Assembly (NCBI GenBank): GCA_025594325.1
Contig: JANHCV010000010.1
Coordinates: 744,001-808,000 of the forward strand
Source of the DNA: Blastocladiella emersonii ATCC 22665
Lineage: Eukaryota > Blastocladiomycota > Blastocladiomycetes > Blastocladiales > Blastocladiaceae
Direction: 5' to 3'
DNA: 64,000 nucleotides
Positions 10,293 to 21,327 of the stretch are shown piece after piece. Positions within the stretch are counted from its first letter, which is position 1. Every line of letters begins with the position of its first letter. Made by a program: the position numbers and the translations under genes. The notes under the pieces are model-generated. The model saw only the letters and a list, made by a program, of their open reading frames with translations, did not search any database and was not told the DNA's origin.

Positions 10293-12989
10293 ATGAGCGC
10301 GCCCAACCCGATCCGCACGCTGTCGCAGCCCCAACTTCACCAGCAACAGCAACATGCCGCGATCCGGATTCCGTCGCCCGACCTCCCCTCGGCGGCGGCC
10401 GGCTCCTCGTCCATCTCGATCCGCACCACGGACTCCTCGCCCGTCTCCACCTGCTCGACCGCCGAAGACGTCGGACCATTGAGCCCGTCCGCCGCCGGCG
10501 TCTCGGAGCACGAGCAGCAGTCTACGCGCCTCTACGGCGGTCACCACGGCGCCACCGCAAACAACTCGTCGACGCATCTCGCGCCAGCGTCCCCGACGGG
10601 CGGTAGCGGCGCGGCGACGCTGCAGCGCAAGCCGTCCAACGGCGGGACCGCCGGTAGCGGTGGCGCCGCTCCTGCTACGAGCGCGCCCGTCATGCGCGCC
10701 GTTGAGGACGACGTGATTTCGGGGCTCGACGAGGTCGAGGCCGAGTTCATTCGCATGCAAGCGTACGGCAACGTGCGCGGCTGGCGCCTCCGCGTGTGCC
10801 TGCGCGTTGTGACGGGCACGCTTGGGTACCTCGTGTGCGGGACGCTGGTGACGGCTGGGCCCGGCGTGGCCGGTATTCTGATCCACCGGCCAGCGGCGGA
10901 CCCGTGGGTCCTGGATGTGGGCTCCACAAAAGTGACGCTCGCGACGGAGCTCATCCGGTGGTCGGCGTGGGCGACGATTCTATGGTGGGCGCTCATGGCC
11001 TCGTTCACCACGGTGCGGCTCGTGCGGCGCATGGAGCTCGACCAGTCGCGGCTGCACAACGTACGCGCTGCGCTCGCGTCGGTTCGCGATGATCCGTGGC
11101 TAACGTGTAGTACCGTCCCGTGTAGTCGCTTCGCGCGTTCGAGTACTACGCCTGTGTCGCCGTGTGCATGGTCCTGTCCGTGATCCTCTTCACCTTCATC
11201 TTCCCGACCTCGACACACGTCGTCGCCGAGACGTATCACGGCGTTGCCCTCAACACGGTCGCCTCCGCCGCCGTCATCGCCATCGTGCTCTTCATCCAGA
11301 AGCTCTGCCTGTACCTCACGGCGTGGAGCTACTACCAGACCGCGTACCGCGAAAAGGAGAAACGCAAGGTCTTTGCCCTGACGAGTACGTTTCTCCTACC
11401 GCTTTTAATCACGCTGCGAGACCAATTCACTCTCACCCGGCGTCTATGTAGCGCTTCACTGGCTCGAGGTCGCGGTCCCGCCGTCGCTCGACCTGGCCGC
11501 CGAGTCCGACTCGACCATGTGGGACAGCGTGCGCATCACGCCCAACAAGAGCAAGAAAAACGCGCGGTTCCGCCCGAGCATTCTCAAGGAGGGCCGCGGC
11601 TCGCTCGAGCTCGGCCGTTCCGGGTCGCCGATCCAGCGGCCCGACTCGCCCGCGGTCCCCGACGGCATCTGGGTCCTGCCCGACGGCAACACGGTGCGCA
11701 CGGGCCCCACCGCTGCCGCCGCGGACTCGGGCACGCCGCGCGACTCCATGGACGTGCCGCGCGCGTCGACGGTCGGCCCGCAGCCGCGCCCGTCCATCGA
11801 CCTGATGCGCCAGCACACGGTCAAGACGTACCCGCGCCGGCCGCGCGGGAGCAGCGCGCCGATGCACCGGCTCAGCACGGCGAGCGCATCTGAGATCCAC
11901 GGCGCGGCGCCGCCGAGCCCGCCGCCCGTCCCGACCAAGGCCGACTCGGAGGCCAAGTACTCGCCCGAGGAGGCCAAGAAGCGCGCCAAGCACATCTACC
12001 ACCGGCTCACGCGCAGCTCGCGCCGCAACCGCGTGCTCACGCTCGACCATTTCCTGCCGTACTACGAGGGCGACGACGCGGCCGCGCGCGAGGCGTTCAA
12101 CCTGTTCGACATCGACAACAACGGCGACACGACGTACGCTGAGCTCGTGGACGCGGTGCAGGCCATCTACTCGGACTGCGCGGACCTTGCCAAGGCGCGC
12201 GCGCTGCTCGCCGTCGTGCTCGCCAAGCTTGATCGCGCGTTCTGGGTGTTCTCGGTGCTGTGCAGCGCCGTGCTCATCTGCGTCGTGTGGGGCATGGATC
12301 TCGGCCGCGTCCTGGTCCCGCTCGGCTCGTTCCTCGTCGCGCTGTCGTTTGCGTTCGGCAGCACGGTGCGCAGCATGTTCGAGTCGGTCGTGTTCGTGTT
12401 CAGCACGCACGCGTACGACGTCGGCGACCGCGTGTTCGTCGACGGCATGAACCTTGTCGTGCGCGAGATCGGGATCCTGTCGACGACCTTCGAGCGGTGG
12501 GACGGCCACCTCATCTACCAGAGCAACGTCGAGCTGCAGCGCAAGACCATCGTCAACGTGCGGCGGTCGCCGCCCATGACGGAGCCGATCGAGGTGCAGG
12601 TCGCGTTCGACACGTCGGCGGCCAAGATCGCCGCACTCGAGGACCGCCTCAACGCGTTCCTGCGCACTCACCGCCGCGACTACCGCGACGCGCCCGGCCT
12701 GTTCGTGCAGGTGTTCGAGATCGAGAACGTGAACCGCGTCAAGCTCGTCATCTTCCTCGACCACCGGTCCAACTGGCAGGACGCGCGCAAGCGGTGGCAG
12801 CGCCGGTCCAAGTTCGTCGCCGCTCTCAAGGACGCCATGGCGCTGCTCGACATCAAGTACTCGCTGCCGCCCGCGCGCCACGAGATCTACGACGCCACGG
12901 ACCGCACCGAGCTGCCCGCGGCCATGATCACGCGCGCCCAGTTCGGCCAGGAGCTCATCCATCGACCTGTGGCGCAGCGCGCCATGTAA
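10293..12989 (+). CDS. EF-hand MscS-family mechanosensitive ion channel
   Basis: Exons 10293-11060, 11126-11384 and 11452-12989 give 854 aa. Introns start GTACGC and GTACGT and end GTGTAG and ATGTAG. The N-terminal 140 residues are low-complexity cytosol. Several membrane helices follow (about 170-200, 220-250, 265-330). A fungal-type regulatory segment then holds one EF-hand with the calcium loop DIDNNGDTTYAEL. The MscS pore follows: a helix (VFSVLCSAVLICVVW), then the glycine/alanine-rich pore helix (SFLVALSFAFGSTVRSMFES) and the beta domain with VGDRVFVDG. Such fungal channels sit in the ER or plasma membrane and release ions under hypo-osmotic stress. A wall-less zoospore stage would need this, which is inference. 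The family assignment is firm; the first splice donor could alternatively be 11082. Confidence 0.9.
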
Positions 12990-13101
12990 GTGTACATTTA
13001 TGAGGATAGAGGTCAGTGTATTTGAAGTCTGCGTTTGGGTGAATCAATGGGCGAGCTTTGGGTAACTCAACTCCGCGGGCAGCAAAAGCTTGGTCTAGCG
13101 A

Positions 13102-14997
13102 TCACTGCTGTGCGGCCGCGCCTTGCGCGAGGAGCGCCTCGAGTCGGAGCTTGCCCTCATCCGTGACCGCCGTGCCGTCGATATTCACCTTGGTAAGCAA
13201 GGGAAGATCGCGGTTCTCCAACGCGTCAATGACCGCGTCTTCAGCGGACGTTCCTTGCAAGTTGAGCTCCTCGAGCGAAGCGGGCAGCCCGCTGGCAACG
13301 TTCGCGAAGGCGAGTCCATGCTGCGAGAAAGAGCTCAGGTCAAGTACGCGAAGCGACGTTGCGGACGGGAGCCAGTTGGCGAGGGCGTCCAACGGCGTCC
13401 ACACGCCGAATTCGTCGAGCTCAAGCACATTGAGGTTCCGATTGTACGACAGATCGAGCAGCTCGAGCGAGTGCGGCGGCAGGGCGGTGAAAAACTGCTG
13501 GAACCCGTGCGTTGCAAATTCGCACTGCTGCATGGAAAGGCCGCGGAGCGTCTGCGGGAGTGCCTGTGCAAGCTCGGCCATGTTGACCGCCTTCACCTCG
13601 CACGAGTTGAGCTTGAGCGTGTGCAAAACCTGCGAGGTCGATGCCAGCCATCGCATGGTGTTCACAAGCTCCGCGGGCTCGAATGTGTTGGCCGAAATAT
13701 CAAGGCTGGTGAGAGTATGCGGCGACCAGGCAAGCAAGTTGGCAAGAAAACCATGTTCGAGCTTGGTCCTGGCGACGTCAAGGCTTGTGAGCCGCGGGAG
13801 CGCGCGGGTCGCGAGGGCACGGATCGCCTCGTCATGAACAACGTTGTAGCTGAGCTCGAGCTCCTCGATTGCGTCGGGAAGACCTTCGATAACCGCCGCG
13901 ACGGCCTCGGAGGGCAGCGAGCACTCCTTGAGAGACAGCCGACGCAAAGCGGGAAGAAGCTTGAGGCGGCGCTGGAGCGCTTGGGCAGCAGCCGCGAAAG
14001 CTTGGTTACTGCTGAGGTCAAGTTCCACCAGGCCGAGGGGCAGGAGATCGGCGACGATCGCGGCTGAATCGCGTTCGAGTTGGCAGCAGCTAAGGTTGAG
14101 GGACTTGAGTGTAGAAGGCAAGTTATCCATTAGCTTGCGGACCGCATGCGCGTCACCGAACCGGCTGGCCCACAGGTCAAGAATCTTGAGCGTGGTCGGA
14201 AGCTGCGGAGCAAGAATCGAGAGAAGCTCGCCCGACATGTGACTGAGGCCCATGTTGAGGTTCTCGAGACGCGAAGGGAGCATCATCGAAGCAGCATCCT
14301 CGCTGATTTCGCGGGACGTATGCTCGAAGCGGTTGTGGTAAATGATGAGCGACGTGACCGTGGGCGGGAAGCGAAGCTGAAGCACGCGCGTCACGTTGAG
14401 ATCGCAGCAATGAAGCGTCACGGACGTAACGCGCTGGTCGGGGGCGGCGAGCGCACTGTCGAGCATGGCGATACCGTCGGACGTGATGCGCTTGTACTCG
14501 ATCGCGACCTTGTCAAGAGCGCCGCGCTTGATGTCGTCGGCGATCCGAGCGATCGCTGCGTCGCCAGGCGCGACGCCCGCTTCGGCCGGGTGGAAGAGGT
14601 CAAGCGCGACCTTGGTCGTGACGAAAAATCCGCTCTTGCCGTGGTCCTGGTATCCAACGCTGCGCCACCACGCGAACAACTCCTCGTTGCCATTTTGGAC
14701 CAAATGGTTCAGTGCAGCGGCGTCGACGTCGAGGTCAAGGTTGTAGTCCCGGATCAGGCTGAGCAGCGGGATGTTGCCCCGGCACGCCGCTCGGAACGGG
14801 AAGAAAGCAGGGCAGGCGTCCAAGGCGGCACGAGTGACTCGCGGGGCACGGCTGCGCGGGAGGACCCGCACGTACTGCATGATCCCGTTGCGGGTGCCGT
14901 GGGGCCAGTGCAGCTCGATCGCCCGGACGAGGATGTCCTCGAGGATCTCGGGGACGTCTAGTTTACATTGCATGGAGTTCATGGTCATTTGATTCAT
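13102..14997 (-). CDS. Leucine-rich-repeat protein (RNI-like)
   Basis: The first ATG preceded by an untranslated context is at 14997 (MNQMTMNSMQCKLDVPEILE), giving 631 aa; the frame stays open further upstream but without a convincing start. The N-terminal 150 residues resemble the F-box-like/ankyrin start of fungal LRR proteins (LLSLIRDYNLDLDVDAAALN). From about residue 190 there are at least twelve LRRs with patterns such as LKSLNLSCCQL, LVELDLSSN, IEELELSYN and LTSLDISAN, of the RNI type. No signal peptide, membrane helix or enzyme domain is seen. An intracellular binding scaffold is likely. It lies convergent to the MscS gene and upstream of the corepressor gene's 3' end, on the same strand as the latter. 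Confidence 0.8.
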   Translation of the reverse strand: MNQMTMNSMQCKLDVPEILEDILVRAIELHWPHGTRNGIMQYVRVLPRSRAPRVTRAALDACPAFFPFRAACRGNIPLLSLIRDYNLDLDVDAAALNHLVQNGNEELFAWWRSVGYQDHGKSGFFVTTKVALDLFHPAEAGVAPGDAAIARIADDIKRGALDKVAIEYKRITSDGIAMLDSALAAPDQRVTSVTLHCCDLNVTRVLQLRFPPTVTSLIIYHNRFEHTSREISEDAASMMLPSRLENLNMGLSHMSGELLSILAPQLPTTLKILDLWASRFGDAHAVRKLMDNLPSTLKSLNLSCCQLERDSAAIVADLLPLGLVELDLSSNQAFAAAAQALQRRLKLLPALRRLSLKECSLPSEAVAAVIEGLPDAIEELELSYNVVHDEAIRALATRALPRLTSLDVARTKLEHGFLANLLAWSPHTLTSLDISANTFEPAELVNTMRWLASTSQVLHTLKLNSCEVKAVNMAELAQALPQTLRGLSMQQCEFATHGFQQFFTALPPHSLELLDLSYNRNLNVLELDEFGVWTPLDALANWLPSATSLRVLDLSSFSQHGLAFANVASGLPASLEELNLQGTSAEDAVIDALENRDLPLLTKVNIDGTAVTDEGKLRLEALLAQGAAAQQ

Positions 14998-15275
14998 GGC
15001 GAGGTGCGGGGAGCAACACTCGACGGGGAGCGTGGACGACGGCCGCGATCCCTGTGAGATTCGGACCTCCAGCCCTGCCTCCAGCCCGACCTCCGCCTGC
15101 AACGTCTCACCCGCCGTGTCACGCAAGGGATCGTGGAATTCGGATGCCGCAAAGCTCAAAATTAAAGAGGGGGGTCGCGAGTGATAGGAGAGAGGGAGGA
15201 GGATAAACATGACGGGGAGAGAAGGAGGGTAGAGGAGAGTACACACACGACGACGCACGCACGCAGCGGTCCGTG

Positions 15276-18200
15276 TCATTGCTGCTGCTGCTGCGACGCC
15301 GCGTCAAGCCCGGCGGGCACGGTCCAGAGCTTGAGGTTTTGGTCCTTGGACGCGGCCGCCGTGACGACGACCACGGTGCCCTCGTCGTCGGCCGCGGACG
15401 CGAGAGACGCGACGTTACCGCCCGAGTGTGCGCCTGCGAGCGGGACGGGCTTGCCCGGCGCACTCGCGGTCCCGCCGGATCCGGGTCCGCCGGCGCCCGC
15501 GAGGCTGCCCGCGGGTGCGCTTCCCGGCGGTCCACCAGCGCTGCCACCGGATCCCGCGGCGCCGTTAGCCGCCGTGCCGTTCTCGCCGAGGAAGTTCCAC
15601 ACGAACGCGTTCTCGTACTCGCCGAACACGACGTGCGACGGCGGTGCGCCGGGGGCGGCGCTGGCCATGAACGCGCACGACATGATTTTGCCGGACTGCG
15701 CGGGCGCCGAGACGAGCGGCTTGAGCCCAGACCCCGCCGCGTCCCACACGGTGACCGCGTCCTCGGACGCCGTGACGAGGAGGGACCCGTCGCGCGCCCA
15801 GTCGATGCTGTGGATATTCCCCGCGTGCGCCGTGGCGAAGACGCGGACGTGCTCGGCGGCCGCCAGCGCGGTACCTGGTGGCGGGATGTTGATGACGAAC
15901 AGCCACGTCGCGAGGGCCGCGACGACGGTGCGGGACCCCTCGCGCGGCGACGCGCGGAGCGGGTTGGCCGAGTACGCGGGGCGGGTGCCGCCGGTGCCGG
16001 CGATGAGGGGCGGGAGCGGGAGGTTGGCGAGCGGGGTGCCGGACGCGCAGTCGAAGATGTGCAGGTCGCCCTCGCCGTCGATGGTGCACAGCAGGGTGCC
16101 GGCGACCTGGTCGATGGACGTGGCGACGGCACCGACGCCGAACTTGCGCTCGAGCGTGATATCGTCGGCCGTCGGGTTGCGCGGGTCGCCCGCGACGCGG
16201 AACACGCGCGCCATGCCGTCGAACGACGCCGCGAGCAGGTAGTCGCCCGAGAACCGGACGCACGTCAGCTGGCCCGCGAAATCGTCGAGCACGCGCAGCG
16301 TCTCGACGTGCCCGGACCCGGGCCCGCCGGGCATCGCGCTGCCGCGCCGCGCCCACAGCATGAGCTTGCGGTCGTGCGAGCCCGACGCGATGAGGTGGCC
16401 GGCCGGGTGGATGTCGCACGATGTGAGCTTGTTGTGGTGGCCCTGCAGCGTGGCGAAGTGGACGAGCGGCGCGGCGGCCGCGCCGAACGAGCTCGCGGTG
16501 CCGCTGCCCGGGTCCGCGTCAAAGATGTCCATCTCCATGCCCTCGAGGAACCCGCCCATGAGGTCCTCGCCGTCGATCAGCAGGTGCGCCATGTTGTCCA
16601 TTTCGCTGCCACTCGCCGCCGCCGACGTCGCGCTGGTGCCCGGTTGGCTCACGCCGCCGCCGCCACCGCCGCTGCCGAGGTGCTGCGCGTGCTGGGTTGG
16701 CGACAGGAGGAGCTGCTGCTGCGACTGGCCGGCCGACGAAACGCCGCCGCCGCCGGGGCCGCCGAGCCCGGACGGGCTGCCGAACCCGCTCGCCGACATG
16801 CCCGAGTGCACGAGCGACGACTGCGAGCCGTTGCCGCCGCCGCCGCTGCCCGCGAGCATCTGCTGCTGCTGCTGAAGCTGCTGGACCTGCATTGCCGAGA
16901 GCGCCCCGTTCATAGCGGGGCTCCCAGGAAAGTTCTGCGAGAGCTGCTGCTGCTGCTGCTGCTGCGCGTACATGGCGGCGGCCGCGGCCGCGTTCGGGTC
17001 CATGAGCTGCTGCTGCTGCTGCTGCTGCTGCTGGCCAGGTCCTGGCGGCTGGCGGACGCCCATCATGCCAGCGGGCCCGCCTTGCTGCTGCTGCATCGCG
17101 AGCTGCTGCTGCTGCTGTTGCTGCTGATGCTGGATCGCGATCTGCTGGGCCTGCTGCTGCTGCTGCATGTCGTGCTGGTGCTGCATCTGCTGCTGCTGCT
17201 GCATCACCTGGCGGCGAAACGTGAACAAAAAGTTCTGCTCGGCGGGCGACGCCTGGTACCCGTTGCGGATCTGGTTGGCGAGCTGGTCGTAGCGCTGCTG
17301 CAGCTGCATCTGCTGCTGGACCGACATGGCGACCGGCTGCTGTTGCTGCTGCTGCTGTTGTTGTTGCTGCTGCTGGAGCGCCATCTGCTGCTGCATCGCG
17401 AGCTGGTGCTGCTGGTGCTGGTGCTGCTGCTGCGCTTGTGGTGGCGGCGGTGGCGGCGACATGATCCCCGCGGCGGCCGCGGCGGCAGCCGCCTGCTGCT
17501 GCTCCTGCTGCTGCTTCTGGAGCGCCGCGTTGGCGTCCTGGACGACCTGCTGCTGGTGCGAGAACAGCTGGGCCTGCGCGAGCGTGGGCGACGGCGACAT
17601 GGTGTGCATGGACCCGGAACCGTCGTTGCGCGGCCGTTTGCGCTGCGGGCCACCAGCGGACTCGCCGAGGTTTGGTGGTGGTGGTGTGGGCTGGCCGGGC
17701 TGACGCACGGACGCGGCGGACGCGGCGGCGGCGGCCGCGGCCTGGTTCATCTGCTGCTGCTGCTGCTGCTTCATGCGCGCGAGCGCCTGCGCCTGCATCG
17801 CCGACGCGTTCTGCTGCTGCTGCTGCTGCTGTTGGTGCTGGAGCGCGAGCTGCTGCTGCATCATCTGCGGCGACGCGGACGGGTTCATGGCGCCGCCGGG
17901 CGGCGGCGGTGGTGGGGCGCGCGGCTGGCCGCCGCCCTGCATCATGCCAGGGTGCGACGGCGGCGGGCCGCCGGGCCGCTGCTGCTGCTGCTGCTGCTGC
18001 TGGTTCTGGCCCTGGGTGAGCTGGTTGAGCTTGATGTGCATGATGTTGAGGACCGACTGCTTCTCCTGCTCGTTGAGGGTGCGCGTGTCACGGCCCTGCA
18101 GGCCGAGCTCGGCGATGGCGGCCGAGAAGAGCGCGCTCTGCAGCTGCGAGTTGGTCTGCGCGGGCGGCGGCATCGAGCCGGACTGGCTCCCGTTACCGTT

Positions 18201-19578
18201 GCCGCCGGTGCCCTGCTGCTGGATGTGCTGCTGCTGCTGCTGCTGCTGCTGGAGCTGAATCTGCTGCTGCTGCTGGGCGAGCATCTGCATGTGCTGCTGC
18301 TGCGACATGCCCTGGGGCGGCTGCGGCTGCGGCGTCGAGCCCTGGTTCATGCCCGCCTGCTGCTGCTGCATCTGGAGCTGTTGCTGCTGGGCCTGGGCCT
18401 GGGCCTGGGCCTGAGCCTGTTGCTGCATCTGCTGCATCTGCTGCTGCTGTTGCTGCATCTGGAGGGCCTGGGGCATCTGCTGCGGCGTCATGGGGCCGGG
18501 GGTCCCGCCCATCCCGGGCTGCTGCTGCTGCTGCTGCGGGTTCCCGTCCTGGCCGCGGGCGAGGCCCGGGTGCGCAAACGCGCCGCCCTGCTGCTGCTGC
18601 TGTGGCGGCTGGCCCTGCTGCTGCTGCTGGCCGTTGAGCTGGGCGTGCATCTGGGCGGGGGTCGGCGGCTGGTTGACGGGGGTACCGCCGAGCGAGTGGA
18701 TGGACTGGGCGCGGGCCATGGCGTGGAGCTGGTGCTGCTGGTTCTGCTGGTGCTGGTGCTGCTGCTGCTGGAGGGCGAGCTGCTGCTGCTGCTGTTGCTG
18801 GTGCTGCTGCATCGCGAGCTGTTGCTGTTGCTGCTGCTGCTGGATCGCGAGCTGCTGCTGCTGCTGGAGCTGGTGCTGCTGCTGCGCGGCCGCAGCCTGC
18901 TGCTGCTGTTGCTGGAGCATGGCGATGGCGCCGGGCCCCGACCCGGAGCCGGGTGGCGGGGCGGACGGCGGCTGGCCGAGGACCGCGGGCGGGACGCCGT
19001 TGGGCGGGGTCGCGCCGCCGGTGCTGCTCGGCGGCCCGTTGGGCACGCCGTCGGGCCCGTAGTGGCCGTGCATCTGCATCTGCAGCACGCGTTCCTTTTC
19101 GCGCTGCTGGCGCAGTTTCTGGTGCTACACGTTTTGTGGGGATGTCAGATCGGCGCGAGCAGCAGCAGCGAGCGCCAGATCGCGTACCTCGACAAAGACG
19201 AGCGCCTCGCGCGACCCGCCCGAGGTGGCGCGGGCCTTGAACATGTCCCAGAACACGGTCCACCACTCGTAGAGGAAGCCGCCGTCCGGGGTATCGATGG
19301 GGATGGGCATGGAGGGGATCAGGTTGAAGTCGGTGACGGGGCGGTAGATGTCGGCGCCCGCGCCAGCAGCCGCGGCGGCGGCAGGCGACGAGGGGTTGGA
19401 GGGCGAGGCGAGCACCTCATTGTAGAAGCTCAGGGCGGCGGCGCGGTAGTTGCGCTTCCGGCAGTAGTCGAATATGTACAGATTGAGCCTGGACGCGGGA
19501 GAGCGGGTGGTGAGACACGGTCGGTCGGTCGGTCGGACGAGCGAGAGAAGCGCGGGCGTACATGCGATCACCGTCCAT
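15276..19578 (-). CDS. LEUNIG-type corepressor: LisH, LUFS, polyglutamine, WD40
   Basis: Exon 1 is only 17 nt (19578-19562). Exon 2 is 19488-19188 and exon 3 is 19124-15276. Introns of 73 and 63 nt start GTACGC. The product is 1388 aa. Residues 7-35 are a LisH dimerisation motif (LNLYIFDYCRKRNYRAAALS). The LUFS signature GGFLYEWWTVFWDMFKAR lies at about 76-93, followed by a helical HQKLRQQREKER. Residues about 120-880 are extraordinarily glutamine-rich, with runs of seven to eleven CAG/CAA codons. The C-terminal 450 residues form WD40 repeats (LTSCDIHPAGHLIASGSHD, then IHSIDWARDGSLLVTASED). Plant LEUNIG and animal Groucho/TLE act as nuclear corepressors recruited by DNA-binding adaptors, so a nuclear transcription role is likely. 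The antisense poly-leucine reading frame is a shadow. Confidence 0.88.
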
Positions 19579-21327
19579 GATGGCAACAAGACTGCGGGAG
19601 CAACGAACGAACGACGAGCACGAGCGGGAAGGCGGGAAGAGACGGAGCGAGATGCGCGAGACTACGGAATCGAGGCACACGAGCAGGTCAGTCGACATGG
19701 TCGGTCGGTCGACCGGCGCGGTCGCGGGCGTGGTCGCGAAAGCGCACCAAAAGGGAAGCGAGGTGCTCGGGCACGGCGACACGTCGCGTGCGTGCGCGGT
19801 GAGGATGACGCGCCAAACGGCACTCGGCGGACCGCGGGGTCTCAGCGAACAAGCGCGATGGCGCCGATGCACCGAGTTGGCGCGCGCGCGGTCGGTCGGG
19901 GGGAAGTGCGGCACGGCGGTCGGCGGGGAGAAGAGAGAAACTCCCTCACGCGCTCGCGCCGCTACGGCTCCTGCAGCGAGTAGCGGGCAGCCGAGATGTG
20001 GGACCACGGCGGGCGCGGAGACGCAATATAGGGAGCAAGATGCACTCCGGGTCTCACGAGCGAGCGCGGGTCGGGGCGTGCGGGCGGGCGGACGGCGTGC
20101 ACGCGGGCGGGCCGGGCGATGAACGATGAGCAGAGTGCGGGGGTGGCGCGGAGCGGAAGCGCAATCGGGCCGCACGTCGGCACGTCGTCGCGGACAGGAC
20201 ACGGGCGAGTCTACACCACGAAGCAGGGCGAGGGCGGGCAGGCACGGCGCACGGCGCGGCTGCGGTGAGTTAAAAATCGCGACGCGGTCGGGTTGCGCCG
20301 GCCCCGCTGCTCGCTCGCTCGCGGCAGTCCTCGGCGGCCAGCGGCGGGTCCCGCGTCCAGTTGCCGCCGGTCATGGCGCCTCGTTGCTTGCGTCGGGCGT
20401 GACGCGACGCGGGTGAGGCCCCAGCGCCGCATCCGCGGGACATGGATGGATGGCCCGGCGCAGGGACGGCATGGTATGCCAGGGACCGAGGGCGCGACCA
20501 AGCGAGCGAGCGAGCAGGGACGGGATGGGATGGCGCGAGCACGAAGCGTGCGTACCCGCTGGCGGGGGCAGGGGCGGAAAATAGAGTCCGGGACCCTGGT
20601 CGCGGTCAGGCGCGCAGAGCGATCACCGCCGCGTGGATGTGGACGAGAAGGCGGGCGGGCGGCAACGCGTGGGCCGTGGGCAGCGCTCGGAGGAAGGCGA
20701 GGGCCGGCGGCAGGTGGCGGGGCCGTGGCGCAGGAGCAGCAGCGAGCGCCAGCCGTGATCGGGGACGGCGCGATGCGTGCGTGTGCGTGCGCGGGCTGAG
20801 CCACGGGCGGGTGGGCGGGCCGGTCGCGGGTCGAGTCGGCGAGCGGGCGGGCAGGCTGCGCGGTAGTGGCGCCGGCAGCGGCAGGATCGTAGGGCGCGGG
20901 TCGCTCGTCGTCAGTGTGGAGGCCGCGGCAGAGCGTCGTGGCGGCAAGAGGGGAGGGGCAGAGGGCGGGCAGAGGGAACGAGCAGCAGCGCGGCACGCGC
21001 GAGCAGGCGACCGCGGCACGCCGATATTGGCTGAGCCGCAATTCCTGCCACTCCCATCGGCCCACCTGCACGTGCGCTTTTCGCCTCACGTGCCCCGTTT
21101 CCGCCTCGCCGAGCCGTGTTTGCCTCGCTCGCTCGAGCGCTTCGCCGCGACCGCTGCCGATCACTCGGATAGCGACCCTCGCCCTTGACGGAGCGACTAG
21201 ACCACGCTGGCACCGTCACCGAGGCGACCCTCTCCATGCATCTTCTCTGACGTAACGGATCGACCCACCTTCGCCTCGCCCGCTGCTCCAACCGCGAGAG
21301 ATCACCCCGCTCGCCCACACCTCCACC
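19579..21327. other. Long divergent intergenic region
   Basis: About 1.75 kb of very GC-rich DNA between the LEUNIG-like gene (minus) and the PPR gene (plus). It contains GGTCGGTCGGTC microrepeats near 19520-19540 and 19700, and many purine-rich stretches. Overlapping open frames on both strands have only arginine/alanine/proline-rich composition, and none resembles a protein. It probably holds two promoters and 5' UTRs. Confidence 0.4.

Noticed and set aside
15273-19580. A 1435-codon plus-strand frame rich in leucine and arginine
   Set aside because: It is the antisense of the polyglutamine corepressor: CAG/CAA runs read as CTG/TTG leucine. It has no domain of its own.
19417-20202. Long Arg/Ala/Pro-rich frames on both strands in 19579-21327
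   Set aside because: Typical of stop-poor GC-rich DNA; none shows a motif, and the real start of the corepressor is a 17-nt exon at 19562-19578.
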